Made by a program: the position numbers and the translations under genes
Origin: Pseudomonas solani
GTDB taxonomy: Bacteria; Pseudomonadota; Gammaproteobacteria; Pseudomonadales; Pseudomonadaceae
Direction: 5' to 3'
DNA: 64,000 nucleotides
Assembly: GCF_026072635.1 (NCBI RefSeq)
Contig: NZ_AP023081.1
Location: forward strand, 2,254,501-2,318,500
Shown here: piece after piece, positions 33,070 through 41,485 of the stretch
Layout: every line of letters starts with the position of its first letter
Numbering within the stretch: the stretch's first letter is position 1
Notes under the pieces: generated by a model
Database searches by the model: none
What the model saw: the letters and a program-made list of their open reading frames with translations, nothing else
What the model was told of the DNA's origin: nothing

Positions 33070-35316
33070 ATGTTCGTGCCATTCACCCGTTTCATGACGA
33101 TCACATTGGGCCTCTGTGGCGCGGCGCTCAGCCCCGCCCTGCTGGCCGAAACCGAGCCTGCCCGGAGCCCCGATCCGCACGCTACGCCCCTGGAGCTGGA
33201 GGCCACCAGCGTCACCGCCGAGGGCCTCGGGGCGACCACCGAGAACACCGGGTCGTACACCACCGGCAGCATGAACACCGCCACGCGCTTGAACCTGTCG
33301 ATCAAGGAAACCCCGCAGTCGGTGTCGGTGGTGACCCGCCAGCAGATGGATGACTTCAAGCTCGACACCCTGACCGAGGTACTGGGGCAAACCACCGGGG
33401 TGGTGGTGCAGCACCTGGACTCCGACCGGGCGATCTATTCGTCACGGGGCTATGGCATCGACAACTTCCAGGTCGACGGCATGCTCAACACCTTCAGCCG
33501 CATGAAGTCCGACTCGGACACCATCATCTATGACCGCATCGAGGTGGTGCGCGGCGCCACCGGCCTGACCACGGGCGCGGGTGATCCCTCGGCCACCGTC
33601 AACATGGTGCGCAAGCGCCCCACCCGCGAATGGGCGGCCAGGGCCGGCGCCAGCGGTGGCAGCTACGACAACTACTACAGCTATGTGGATGTCGGCGGCC
33701 CCCTGGCGTTCGAGGGGCGCCTGCGCGGGCGCGCGGTGCTGGCCTATCGCGACAGCCAGTCGTTCCGTGATCACTACGCGCAGCAACGGGAGGTGGGCTA
33801 CGGCATCCTCGAGGCCGACCTGACCGAAAGCACCACCCTGGCCCTGGGCTTCGACTACCAGGACAAGCAGGTCCAGGGCACCTCCTGGGGCACGTTGCCC
33901 TACTGGAATGCCTCGGGTGACAAGGCCAACCTGCCGCGCTCCACCAACATGGCGGCGCACTGGAGTTCCTGGCCGCTTCAGGACAAGACAAGCTTCGCGA
34001 CCCTCGACCAGCAGCTGGGTGGCGACTGGCACCTCAAGGCGGCCTACACCCACCGCGACAGCGAGAGCGACGGCAAGGTCTACTACGGCGGTGGTGGTAT
34101 CCCGGAGGCCGACCGCTCGGGCATGAGCGCCTGGACCAGCCACATGATCGGCACGCAGAAAATGCGCGTGTATGACGTCAACCTGGCGGGCTCCTACAGC
34201 CTGCTGGGGCGCGATCACGAACTGATGCTGGGCTATGGCGAAGCCGAGCGCCGCGACTGGTCGCCCTACACCATTCCCGGCCCGACACCCCCGGGTTACA
34301 CCGACATCGACGACTGGAAGTACATGGGCGGCATCGGCAAGTTCCCCGACACCGTGACCCACCTGCCCGGTTCCGACGGCAGCACCCGGCAGAAGGCCGG
34401 CTACCTGGCCACCCGCCTGAGCCTGCGCGATGACCTGCATGCGGTGCTGGGCAGCCGCTACGGCAGCTGGAAAAACCAGGCCCGCAGCTATGAGTACGAT
34501 GCCAACGACCAGCTGACCGGCATCGAGGACACCCGCCAGCAGCACAACGACATGTGGACGCCCTATGCCGGCCTGCTCTACGACCTGACCCCCGAATACA
34601 CGCTGTACGTCAGCTACACCGACATCTTCAAACCCCAGGAACTGCGCGACGCCAACCGCAAGTACCTGGAGCCGGTGGTGGGCGCCAACTACGAGCTGGG
34701 GCTCAAGGGCAGCCTGCTGGAGGAGCGCCTGAACCTGGCCACGGCGGTGTTCTGGAGCAAGCAGGACAACGTCGGCGAGCTGGACAGCTCGGTGCCGCCG
34801 GACCCGGTCACCGGCGAGGAGTTCTACAAGTCGGGCGGCAAGGGCGGCAAGGCCCAGGGGTTCGAGGCCGAGGTTTCGGGCGAGGTCCTGCCGGACTGGA
34901 ACCTGACGGCCGGCTACTCCTACACCCACGCGCTGGATGGCGAGAAGCAGCGCAGCAATGGCGGTGAGCCGATGAACATGCTGCGCCTGTCGACGGCCTA
35001 TCGCCTGCCGGGGCAATGGCGCGCGCTGACCGTCGGCGGCACCTTGAACTGGCAGAGCGAGATCTATGGCAACACCCGGCGCCCGGTGGGGCGCGACAGC
35101 GGCGGTGCGATCATCACCCAGACCACCCGCGTCCATCAGCAGGCCTACAGCGTGGCGGGGCTGATGTCGCGCTACGAGTTCGACAGGCACCTGTCGGTGT
35201 CGCTCAACGTGAGCAACCTGTTCGACAAGAAGTACTACGAGCGGGTTGGCTTCTATAACGGCGTTTACTGGGGCGAACCGCGCACCCTGACCCTGGGGCT
35301 GGACTGGACGCTCTGA
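33070..35316 (+). CDS. TonB-dependent siderophore receptor, FhuE-like (no signalling domain)
   Basis: The 748-residue receptor starts MFVPFTRFMTITLGLCGAALSPALLAETEP, with a signal peptide cut after about residue 27. There is no STN domain, so unlike its two neighbours it does not signal through FecR. The plug has IKETPQSVSVVTRQQMDD, YSSRGYGIDNFQVDG and IEVVRGATGLTTGAGDPSATVNMVRKRP. The barrel resembles FhuE/FpvA receptors for hydroxamate siderophores. The C-terminal residue is Leu rather than the usual Phe (LGLDWTL). AAGGAG is 10 bp upstream of the ATG at 33070. It diverges from the second sigma gene, with a Fur-like site between. Confidence 0.9.
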   Translation: MFVPFTRFMTITLGLCGAALSPALLAETEPARSPDPHATPLELEATSVTAEGLGATTENTGSYTTGSMNTATRLNLSIKETPQSVSVVTRQQMDDFKLDTLTEVLGQTTGVVVQHLDSDRAIYSSRGYGIDNFQVDGMLNTFSRMKSDSDTIIYDRIEVVRGATGLTTGAGDPSATVNMVRKRPTREWAARAGASGGSYDNYYSYVDVGGPLAFEGRLRGRAVLAYRDSQSFRDHYAQQREVGYGILEADLTESTTLALGFDYQDKQVQGTSWGTLPYWNASGDKANLPRSTNMAAHWSSWPLQDKTSFATLDQQLGGDWHLKAAYTHRDSESDGKVYYGGGGIPEADRSGMSAWTSHMIGTQKMRVYDVNLAGSYSLLGRDHELMLGYGEAERRDWSPYTIPGPTPPGYTDIDDWKYMGGIGKFPDTVTHLPGSDGSTRQKAGYLATRLSLRDDLHAVLGSRYGSWKNQARSYEYDANDQLTGIEDTRQQHNDMWTPYAGLLYDLTPEYTLYVSYTDIFKPQELRDANRKYLEPVVGANYELGLKGSLLEERLNLATAVFWSKQDNVGELDSSVPPDPVTGEEFYKSGGKGGKAQGFEAEVSGEVLPDWNLTAGYSYTHALDGEKQRSNGGEPMNMLRLSTAYRLPGQWRALTVGGTLNWQSEIYGNTRRPVGRDSGGAIITQTTRVHQQAYSVAGLMSRYEFDRHLSVSLNVSNLFDKKYYERVGFYNGVYWGEPRTLTLGLDWTL

Positions 35317-35351
35317 GCCTTCGCCGCGCGGGTTGCTGAGGAGCAGGCAGG

Positions 35352-35388
35352 CACGAGGCCGGCTCCCTCAGGCGGGACCGGCCTCGTG
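35352..35388. terminator. Hairpin between the receptor and DUF883 genes
   Basis: An 11-bp perfect stem (CACGAGGCCGG / CCGGCCTCGTG) encloses a 15-bp loop between convergent genes. No T tract follows on either strand, so it is a probable but weak bidirectional terminator. Confidence 0.5.
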
Positions 35389-35428
35389 GAAGCCGCCCTG
35401 GGCGGGCGGCTCGGGGTGGGCGACGGAT

Positions 35429-35752
35429 CTAGCCGCGATGGCGCAACATGTAGGTCGCCAGGGCCACGGCACCTACGGCGCCCGCCGCGACGCCAGCGGT
35501 GGCCAGCGGGTGCTCACGGCCGTACTCGCGGGTGGCGATACCGGCCTTGGCCGTGCGCTCCCAGGCCTGGCCGGCCAGATCACGGGAGCGACTCAGGGTG
35601 CGCAGGGCGCCGTCCTGGATGGCACTGAGCGAGTGCTGCGACTCTGCTTCCACCACGTGCTTGATGCGCTCGATACCGCTGCGCAGTTGTTCGATTTCCT
35701 GCTCGATGCCCTGCAGGGTGGATTTCTTGCGCGAAGACATGAAGAAAGCCAT
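35429..35752 (-). CDS. DUF883 (ElaB/YqjD-like) membrane-anchored protein
   Basis: The 107-residue product starts MAFFMSSRKKSTLQGIEQEIEQLRSGIERI. It is a helical amphipathic protein with a C-terminal transmembrane segment (HPLATAGVAAGAVGAVALATYMLRHRG). This is the architecture of the ElaB/YqjD/YgaM family; E. coli YqjD tethers ribosomes to the inner membrane in stationary phase. The ATG at 35752 has AGGAGG 6 bp upstream. The frame upstream to 35887 is spurious. The ribosome role is family knowledge, not shown here. Confidence 0.82.
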   Translation of the reverse strand: MAFFMSSRKKSTLQGIEQEIEQLRSGIERIKHVVEAESQHSLSAIQDGALRTLSRSRDLAGQAWERTAKAGIATREYGREHPLATAGVAAGAVGAVALATYMLRHRG

Positions 35753-35889
35753 GTCGTACCTCCTCTTTCGGGTTGGGGTACTAGGTCCGACCCACGTATC
35801 GCCGAGGAGTGCAGCTAATCTGAACTTATTCGTGGGATTCCGGGCCTGAGATGGCAAGTGGCCCATTTCCGAAAGCAAGGAGAACAACC

Positions 35890-36105
35890 ATGTCTGATCA
35901 TCACACCTACAAGAAGATCGAGATCGTCGGCTCCTCCCGCACCAGCATCGACGAAGCCATCAACAACGCCCTGGCCGAGGCGGCGAAGTCCATCCGCAAC
36001 CTCGACTGGTTCGAGGTGGTGGAGACCCGTGGGCACATCGAGAACGGCAAGGTGGGCCACTACCAGGTCACCCTGAAGGTCGGATTCCGACTCAGTGATA
36101 GCTGA
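35890..36105 (+). CDS. Dodecin family flavin-binding protein
   Basis: The 71-residue product (MSDHHTYKKIEIVGSSRTS...) matches dodecin, a dodecameric flavin-storing protein. It shows the beta-alpha-beta-beta pattern with VYK/IEIVGSS and the C-terminal KVGHYQVTLKVGFRL. The Trp in LDWFEV fits the family's flavin-stacking position. AAGGAG precedes the ATG by 8 bp. It diverges from the DUF883 gene with 137 bp between starts, and both are probably stress-phase genes. Confidence 0.88.
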   Translation: MSDHHTYKKIEIVGSSRTSIDEAINNALAEAAKSIRNLDWFEVVETRGHIENGKVGHYQVTLKVGFRLSDS

Positions 36106-36262
36106 GCGTCTTACAGAAAAGGCCTAGTCCCTGGGCTAGGCTCACACAGGTTTGGCCATGTGGCGTCTAAACGAACAAGACCACAGGTGCCATCCGCTTG
36201 GGGACGTCTGGTCCCCTTGGCTCGCTCGAGCCTTTCTTTTCTACAACGAGGGAGCGTTACCG

Positions 36263-36487
36263 ATGAAGAAACTGTTGTTGGCCGTTGGCCTGTTCACCCT
36301 TGCCGGTTCGGCTTTTGCCGCCGCCAAGCCCTGCGAGGAGCTGAAGTCCGAAATCGACGCGAAGATCAAGGCGAACGGAGCCACCTCCTACACCCTTGAG
36401 ATCGTCGACAAGGGCAGCGCGACCGACAAGAAAGTGGTCGGCAGCTGCGAAGCGGGCAGCAAGGAAATCGTCTACCAGCGCAATTGA
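36263..36487 (+). CDS. DUF1161 small secreted protein (copy 1)
   Basis: The 74-residue product has a signal peptide (MKKLLLAVGLFTLAGSAFA). The remaining about 55 residues carry the DUF1161 pattern KPCEELKSEIDAKI ... YTLEIVDKG ... VVGSCEAGSKEIVYQRN, with two conserved cysteines. It is probably periplasmic; the function is unknown. GAGGGA lies upstream of the ATG at 36263. A second copy at 39745-39978 is about half identical. The corresponding P. aeruginosa gene is PA0038. Confidence 0.83.
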   Translation: MKKLLLAVGLFTLAGSAFAAAKPCEELKSEIDAKIKANGATSYTLEIVDKGSATDKKVVGSCEAGSKEIVYQRN

Positions 36488-36503
36488 TCGCGCGATGAGC
36501 AGT

Positions 36504-36531
36504 AAAGCCGGCGTTCGCGCCGGCTTTTTTA
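36504..36531 (+). terminator. Rho-independent terminator after DUF1161 copy 1
   Basis: The stem AAAGCCGGCG / CGCCGGCTTT has a TTCG tetraloop and is followed by a run of Ts, 16 bp after the stop codon. Confidence 0.92.
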
Positions 36532-36678
36532 TGGGCGCCCGGCGGGCCCCATGGCTTACCCGGAGGTGCCCTGGTTACCGAAAAGTGCCTTCTGGTGGCT
36601 GCCGCCGGGTAGGCCTACAGTAGCTCGCCTGTGTCTTACGGAAGGCGTGAGTCTTCCCCTGAGCAAGGTCCCTTCGCT

Positions 36679-37677
36679 ATGTCAGCCCTTTCTTCCCTGC
36701 CCCTTTCCGTCCTCGACCTGGCCCCCATCCGCGACGATGGCGGCCCCGCCCAGGCGCTGCACAACTCCCTGGCCCTGGCGCGCCATGTGGAGCAGCTCGG
36801 TTTCTCGCGCTTCTGGGTGGCCGAGCACCACAACATGGAAGGCATCGCCAGCTCCGCCACTTCGGTGCTGCTGGGTTACCTGGCGGCCAATACCTCGACG
36901 CTGCGCCTCGGCTCCGGCGGAATCATGCTGCCCAACCACGCGCCGCTGGTGGTGGCCGAGCAGTTCGGCACCCTCGCCACGCTCTACCCGGGGCGCATCG
37001 AGCTGGGCCTCGGCCGCGCGCCGGGCGCCGACCACCTGACCGCCCGTGCCCTGCGCCGCGAGCGTTCCGGCAGCGCCGACGATTTCCCCCAGGACGTGGA
37101 AGAGCTGGAGCTGTTGCTCGGCCCGCGCCTGGAAGGCCAGAAGGTCATCGCCATGCCCGGCATGGACACCCATGTGCCGATCTGGCTGCTCGGCTCCAGC
37201 CTGTTCAGCGCCCAGCTGGCCGGGCAGAAGGGCTTGCCCTACGCCTTCGCTTCGCACTTCGCACCGCGCTACATGCACGAGGCGATACGCGTGTACCGCA
37301 ACCACTTCCGCCCCTCGGCGGTGCTCGATGCGCCCTACGTGATGCTCGGCGTGCCGCTGGTGGCGGCGCCCACGGACGAGGAGGCGGACTTCCTCGCCAC
37401 CACCGTCTACCAGCGTGTACTGAGCCTGATGCGCGGCGAGAGCCTGGTGCTGCGCCCGCCGGTGGACAGCATGGCTGGGCGCTGGTTGCCCCACGAGAAG
37501 GAGGCGGTCGGCAGCTTCCTGGCGATGGCCATGGTGGGCGGGCCGGAGAAGATCCGCGGCAAGCTGGAGGTGCTGCTGGAGCAGACCGGCGCGGACGAGC
37601 TGATCTTCACCTGCGACGTCTACCAGCACGAACACCGCCTGCGCGCCTTCGACATCCTCGCCGACCTGCGCGGCTGA
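36679..37677 (+). CDS. Luciferase-like monooxygenase (LLM flavin-dependent oxidoreductase)
   Basis: The 332-residue product is a bacterial-luciferase-fold flavoprotein of the YhbW-like group. It starts MSALSSLPLSVLDLAPIRDD and has the features WVAEHHNMEGIASSATSVLLGYLA and LGSGGIMLPNHAPLVVAEQF. PGRIELGLGRAPG lies near residue 105. Such enzymes oxidise small organic substrates with FMNH2 and O2; the substrate is unknown. The ATG at 36679 has AAGG upstream; an earlier ATG at 36631 adds an unconserved stretch. It stands alone, with convergent lipoprotein genes downstream. Confidence 0.87.
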   Translation: MSALSSLPLSVLDLAPIRDDGGPAQALHNSLALARHVEQLGFSRFWVAEHHNMEGIASSATSVLLGYLAANTSTLRLGSGGIMLPNHAPLVVAEQFGTLATLYPGRIELGLGRAPGADHLTARALRRERSGSADDFPQDVEELELLLGPRLEGQKVIAMPGMDTHVPIWLLGSSLFSAQLAGQKGLPYAFASHFAPRYMHEAIRVYRNHFRPSAVLDAPYVMLGVPLVAAPTDEEADFLATTVYQRVLSLMRGESLVLRPPVDSMAGRWLPHEKEAVGSFLAMAMVGGPEKIRGKLEVLLEQTGADELIFTCDVYQHEHRLRAFDILADLRG

Positions 37678-37678
37678 G

Positions 37679-38098
37679 TCAGATCGGCCCGCAACCCAGG
37701 GTGTCGCCCCGCGCCACCACGTTGCGCTGGGCGTCGTACATCAGCACCTGCGGGCGCATGACGATGGGCCGGGCGTCGATGCGGTAGCGCTCGCCGGCGA
37801 CGAAGCCGTCGTAACGGATGCGCACGTGGCAGGTGAGTTGGAAGGAACCGGAATCGCTATTGAGGCTGCCGCCGCTGGAGACCTCGAACTGGTAGCGCAT
37901 CTCCAGTTCGTGGCGGCCTGGGCTGACCTGGTAGTAGCGGCCGTCGGCGGTGCGCTTGCCGTCCAGGCGGTCGGCCATGAAGCTGGTGCCCGGCTCGCCG
38001 CGCAGGTCGATCCAGGCCTGAGCCGGGTCGGGTTGGGGCAGCGGGCCGGCGCAGGCGGTCAGGCTGGCCAGCAGGAGCGCGGCGGGTAGCTTGCGCAT
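37679..38098 (-). CDS. Lipoprotein of unknown function (paralogue A)
   Basis: The 139-residue product has a lipobox (LLASLTACAG, Cys 16), so it is probably a lipid-anchored envelope protein. Its pattern QAWIDLRGEPGTSFMADRLDGKRTADGRYYQVSPGRHELEMRYQFEV recurs in the next gene, so the two are paralogues. The second half may form a small beta domain (CHVRIRYDGFVAGERYRIDARPI). No function is known to me. It converges with the monooxygenase gene. Confidence 0.78.
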   Translation of the reverse strand: MRKLPAALLLASLTACAGPLPQPDPAQAWIDLRGEPGTSFMADRLDGKRTADGRYYQVSPGRHELEMRYQFEVSSGGSLNSDSGSFQLTCHVRIRYDGFVAGERYRIDARPIVMRPQVLMYDAQRNVVARGDTLGCGPI

Positions 38099-38149
38099 GG
38101 CGGAGTCCTCGGGAGGGCGTGGCGTGCAGGATAAACCCGCCGCCCGTTT

Positions 38150-38566
38150 TCAGACATCGCCGCAGCGACTTTCCCGGGCTCGCGCCACTTCGCGGTTGTC
38201 GTCGGTATAGAGCCGCGCCCAGGGGCGGAAGCCGATGCCGCCGGCCTTGAGTTCGTAGCGCTGGCCGGCGCTGAACGCCGGGTAGTCCAGCTTCAGCAGG
38301 CAGGTGCGGGTCATGGCTTCGCGCTGGGGGCCGATGTCGTGGCCGTCCACATCGAAGCTGAAGCGCACTTCCAGTTCATGGCTGCCGGGGGTCACCTGGA
38401 AGTAGCGATCGTCCTCCAGGGGCTGGCGGTCCACGCTGGCCGCCTGCAGGGCGTGCTTGTCCGGCTGGTCGAGGTCGACCCAGGCCTGGTCGGGGTCGTG
38501 GCTCGGCATGATCAGCGAGCAGCCGCCGAGGTTGAGCAGCAGGACAGTGGGAAGCAGGCGACGCAT
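38150..38566 (-). CDS. Lipoprotein of unknown function (paralogue B)
   Basis: The 138-residue product has a lipobox (LLNLGGCSL, Cys 16). It shares the pattern DQAWVDL ... LEDDRYFQVTPGSHELEVRFSFDV and a C-terminal cysteine (ESRCGDV) with paralogue A. AAGGAG lies 7 bp upstream of the ATG at 38566; an earlier in-frame ATG at 38599 has no such site. The two genes are tandem and 51 bp apart. A metallopeptidase lipoprotein gene diverges from this one (49 bp between starts). Confidence 0.78.
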   Translation of the reverse strand: MRRLLPTVLLLNLGGCSLIMPSHDPDQAWVDLDQPDKHALQAASVDRQPLEDDRYFQVTPGSHELEVRFSFDVDGHDIGPQREAMTRTCLLKLDYPAFSAGQRYELKAGGIGFRPWARLYTDDNREVARARESRCGDV

Positions 38567-38615
38567 GCGGCAACTCCTTATGGCGTGCGGTGGGCCCATG
38601 CGCTAGCTTCACGCC

Positions 38616-39713
38616 ATGCCGGCCACCATTCTTCTAGCCTCTCTCGACCGCGTCCGCACCCTTGCGGTTCCGTTGCTGCTCGCCCTGGCGCTGAACGGTT
38701 GCTCCAGCCTGGACTACTACGGCCAGCTGGCCAGCGGGCAGCTGCAGTTGCTGCACGCCCGGGAGCCGGTGGCCCGGGTGCTCGCCGACCCCAGCCGCGA
38801 CGCCACCTTGCGCCAGCGCCTAGCGCTCTCGCAGCGGGCGCGGGTTTTCGCCAGCGCCGAGCTGGCCCTGCCGGACAATGGCAGCTACCGCGTCTATGCG
38901 GATATCCACAGGCCCTTCGTGGTGTGGAATGTGTTCGCCACGCCGGAGCTGTCCCTGGCGCCCATCACCCACTGCTTCCCCATTGCCGGCTGCGTCGCCT
39001 ATCGCGGCTATTACCAGCCGGGCCGCGCCCGTGGTGCTGCGGCGCTGATGCGCGAGGAGGGGCTGGATACCTGGATCGGCGGCGTCGAGGCCTATTCCAC
39101 CCTGGGCTGGTTCGACGACCCCATCCTCAGCAGCATGGTGCGCTGGGACGAGGACCGGCTGGCGGCGGTGATCTTCCATGAGCTGGCACACCAGAAGCTG
39201 TATGTCGCCGACGACAGTGCCTTCAACGAATCCTTCGCCAGCTTCGTCGAGCGCGAGGGCTTGCGCCAGTGGCGTGCCAGCCAGGGCCTGCCGGCGGGTG
39301 GCGAGGAGGGCGTGCGCCAGCGCGAGCAGTTCACCGCGCTGGTGCTGGCCAGCCGCGAGCGCCTGGAGAGGCTCTACGCCAGCGACCGCCCGGATGCCGA
39401 GCAGCGCGCGGCCAAGCAGGCCGAGTTCGAGCGCCTGCGCCGTGATTACCGCCAGCTGCGCGACAGCCAGTGGCAGGGTGTCGGCCGCTACGACGGCTGG
39501 ATCGAAAGCCCGCTGAACAACGCCAAGTTGCTGCCCTTCGGCCTCTACGACCGCTGGGTGCCGGCCTTCGCCGAGCTGTACCGACGCAGTGCCGGCTGGA
39601 CCGATTTCTACGAGCGAGTGGCGGCGCTGGCCGCGCTCGAGCCCATGCAACGCCAGGCGGCTGTGGCCGCGTTGATGCCGGAGAACTCGCCGGTGGCCGC
39701 ATCGGTCGAATGA
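38616..39713 (+). CDS. Lipoprotein metallopeptidase (putative aminopeptidase)
   Basis: The 365-residue product has a lipobox (LALALNGCSS, Cys 29) and a zinc motif HELAHQ near residue 190 (HExxH, catalytic Glu). The third ligand is probably the Glu of NESFASFVEREG. This is the family of putative predicted aminopeptidases (COG4324). It starts at an ATG without a good ribosome binding site. It diverges from the lipoprotein pair. Activity on peptides in the periplasm is plausible but unproven. Confidence 0.78.
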   Translation: MPATILLASLDRVRTLAVPLLLALALNGCSSLDYYGQLASGQLQLLHAREPVARVLADPSRDATLRQRLALSQRARVFASAELALPDNGSYRVYADIHRPFVVWNVFATPELSLAPITHCFPIAGCVAYRGYYQPGRARGAAALMREEGLDTWIGGVEAYSTLGWFDDPILSSMVRWDEDRLAAVIFHELAHQKLYVADDSAFNESFASFVEREGLRQWRASQGLPAGGEEGVRQREQFTALVLASRERLERLYASDRPDAEQRAAKQAEFERLRRDYRQLRDSQWQGVGRYDGWIESPLNNAKLLPFGLYDRWVPAFAELYRRSAGWTDFYERVAALAALEPMQRQAAVAALMPENSPVAASVE

Positions 39714-39744
39714 ACGTGGATTCGCCTGACAGAGGAGGTGTGCG

Positions 39745-39978
39745 ATGAACAGATGGGGATTGGCCGTGTTGCTCGGCCTGCTGGGCAGCGCCGCCGTGGC
39801 GGCACCCAAGCCGTGCGAGGAACTCAAGCAGGAGATCGAGGTGAAGATCCAGGCCGCCGGGGTGACCGCCTATACGCTGGAGATCGTGCCGGCCGCCGAG
39901 GTGGAGGACCCGAACATGGTGGTCGGCACCTGCGAGAACGGCACGAAGAAGATCGTCTACCAGCGCAACGGGACCTGA
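39745..39978 (+). CDS. DUF1161 small secreted protein (copy 2)
   Basis: The 77-residue product (signal peptide MNRWGLAVLLGLLGSAAVA) repeats the DUF1161 pattern KPCEELKQEIEVKI ... YTLEIVPAAEVED ... VVGTCENGTKKIVYQRNGT. AGGAGG lies 7 bp upstream of its ATG. It is 31 bp after the metallopeptidase gene and on the same strand, so it is probably co-transcribed with it. Copy 1 lies 3.3 kb away. Confidence 0.83.
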   Translation: MNRWGLAVLLGLLGSAAVAAPKPCEELKQEIEVKIQAAGVTAYTLEIVPAAEVEDPNMVVGTCENGTKKIVYQRNGT

Positions 39979-40034
39979 GCCTTGCGTTGAATCTCCCGGG
40001 TTGAAGCCCGGGCTACCTGCCGAGAGCCCGAGTG

Positions 40035-40682
40035 CTAGCGCGCGAAGGCCTGGTGCATCTCCGCCAGGGTGGCGAAGTACCAGGCCGGGGCTTCCGCCAT
40101 CAATTCCTCATGGCTGCCGAAACCGTAGCCGACGCCAATGGCCTGCAGGCCGTTTTCCCGGGCGCCGATCAGGTCGTGCTTGCGGTCGCCGATCATCAGT
40201 GTCTCGGCCGGGTCCAGCCCTTCCTCGTCCAGCAGGTGGCGGATCAGCTCCACCTTGTTGGTGCGGGTGCCGTCCAGCTCGCTGCCGTAGATCACCTTGA
40301 AGTGCTTGGCGAAATCGAAGTGCCGGGCGATCTCGCGGGCGAACACCGCCGGCTTGCTGGTGGCGATGTACAGGGTGCGGCCCTGCTCGCCGAGCATCCT
40401 CAGTAGTTCGGCGACGCCGTCGAACACGCGGTTCTCGTAGAGGCCGGTGACCTTGAAACGGTCGCGGTAGTGGTTCACCGCCTCCCAGGCACGGGGCTCG
40501 TCGAAGGCGTAGGTCTGCATGAAGCACTGCAGCAGCGGCGGGCCGATGAAGTGCTCCAGGCGCGCCAGGTCCGGCTCGTGGATATCCAGCTTGCCCAGGG
40601 CGTACTGGATCGAGCGGGTGATGCCCTCGCGCGGGTCGGTGAGGGTGCCATCGAGGTCGAAGAGGATGTTCTGCTGGTGCAT
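40035..40682 (-). CDS. HAD-family hydrolase (phosphatase, Gph/PGP-like)
   Basis: The 215-residue product starts MHQQNILFDLDGTLTDPREG with the nucleophile motif DLDGT. Motif II is IATSKP, and motif III/IV is TLMIGDRKHDLIGARENGLQAIGVGYGFG. It is a haloacid-dehalogenase superfamily phosphatase of the phosphoglycolate-phosphatase type; the substrate is unassigned. The ATG at 40682 starts the family N-terminus, and a frame extending to 40757 has no support. The gene order with the gamma carbonic anhydrase and prlC matches P. aeruginosa PA0065-PA0067. Confidence 0.88.
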   Translation of the reverse strand: MHQQNILFDLDGTLTDPREGITRSIQYALGKLDIHEPDLARLEHFIGPPLLQCFMQTYAFDEPRAWEAVNHYRDRFKVTGLYENRVFDGVAELLRMLGEQGRTLYIATSKPAVFAREIARHFDFAKHFKVIYGSELDGTRTNKVELIRHLLDEEGLDPAETLMIGDRKHDLIGARENGLQAIGVGYGFGSHEELMAEAPAWYFATLAEMHQAFAR

Positions 40683-40772
40683 GGCTTGAGGCGGTCTGTG
40701 CTCGGGGGTGGGCAGGATAGCGGGGTTGGCCGACCATGCCGAGCATCTGCTGGGCATGGCCGGCCGGTGGCG

Positions 40773-41318
40773 TCACTGGTCGTATCCCTCGGCGATATGC
40801 AGGTCCTTCAGCTTCACGTAGTTGGCGGCGCTGTAAGTGAAGAAGGCCTTTTCCTTGTCGCTCAGCGGGCGGGCCTGCTTCACCGGGCTGCCGACATAGA
40901 GGTAGCCGCTTTCCAGGCGCTTGCCCGGAGGTACCAGGCTGCCGGCGCCGATCACCACCTCGTCTTCCACCACGACGCCGTCCATGACGATGCTGCCCAT
41001 GCCCACCAGGATGCGGTTGCCCAGGGTGCAGCCGTGCAGGGTGACCTTGTGTCCTATGGTCACATCGTCGCCGACGAGCAGGGGAAAGCCGTCCGGGTTG
41101 AAGGGACCGGCGTGGGTGATATGCAGGACACTGCCGTCCTGCACGCTGGTACGTGCCCCGATGCGGATACGGTGCATGTCGCCGCGAATCAGGGCGAAGG
41201 GCCAGACGGAGCTGTCATCGCCCAGTTCGACATCGCCGATGACCACGGCGGATCGGTCGACGAAAACCCGCTCGGCCAGCTGTGGAGCGGTGCCCCGGTA
41301 GGTTCTTATCGCGCTCAT
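40773..41318 (-). CDS. Gamma-carbonic-anhydrase family protein (left-handed beta helix)
   Basis: The 181-residue product folds as a left-handed beta helix with hexapeptide repeats (VVIGDVELGDDSSVWPFALIRGD). The zinc histidines are probably in VLHITHAG and IGHKVTLHG. It belongs to the gamma-CA group (PaaY/CaiE relatives). It lies 90 bp upstream of the HAD gene on the same strand. Activity as a true carbonic anhydrase is not shown. Confidence 0.86.
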   Translation of the reverse strand: MSAIRTYRGTAPQLAERVFVDRSAVVIGDVELGDDSSVWPFALIRGDMHRIRIGARTSVQDGSVLHITHAGPFNPDGFPLLVGDDVTIGHKVTLHGCTLGNRILVGMGSIVMDGVVVEDEVVIGAGSLVPPGKRLESGYLYVGSPVKQARPLSDKEKAFFTYSAANYVKLKDLHIAEGYDQ

Positions 41319-41485
41319 AGAAAGTCCTGTGGCTGCGTTGTGCGCCGATTGTAATTAAGATGAACGCCATCGACCCGGGTTAAACCTCGTGGCGCGTCGG
41401 TTGTCCCACTCATCAGGTGCACCCGGCGTAGGACCGTCAAAAATCTGGCAATGTGGCTGGCCGTCTCTGGAAAAGGAGAGAGTCC

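Noticed and set aside
36121..36141. Hairpin GCCTAGTCC/GGCTAGGC after dodecin
   Set aside because: The stem is imperfect and there is no T tract, so I did not call a terminator.
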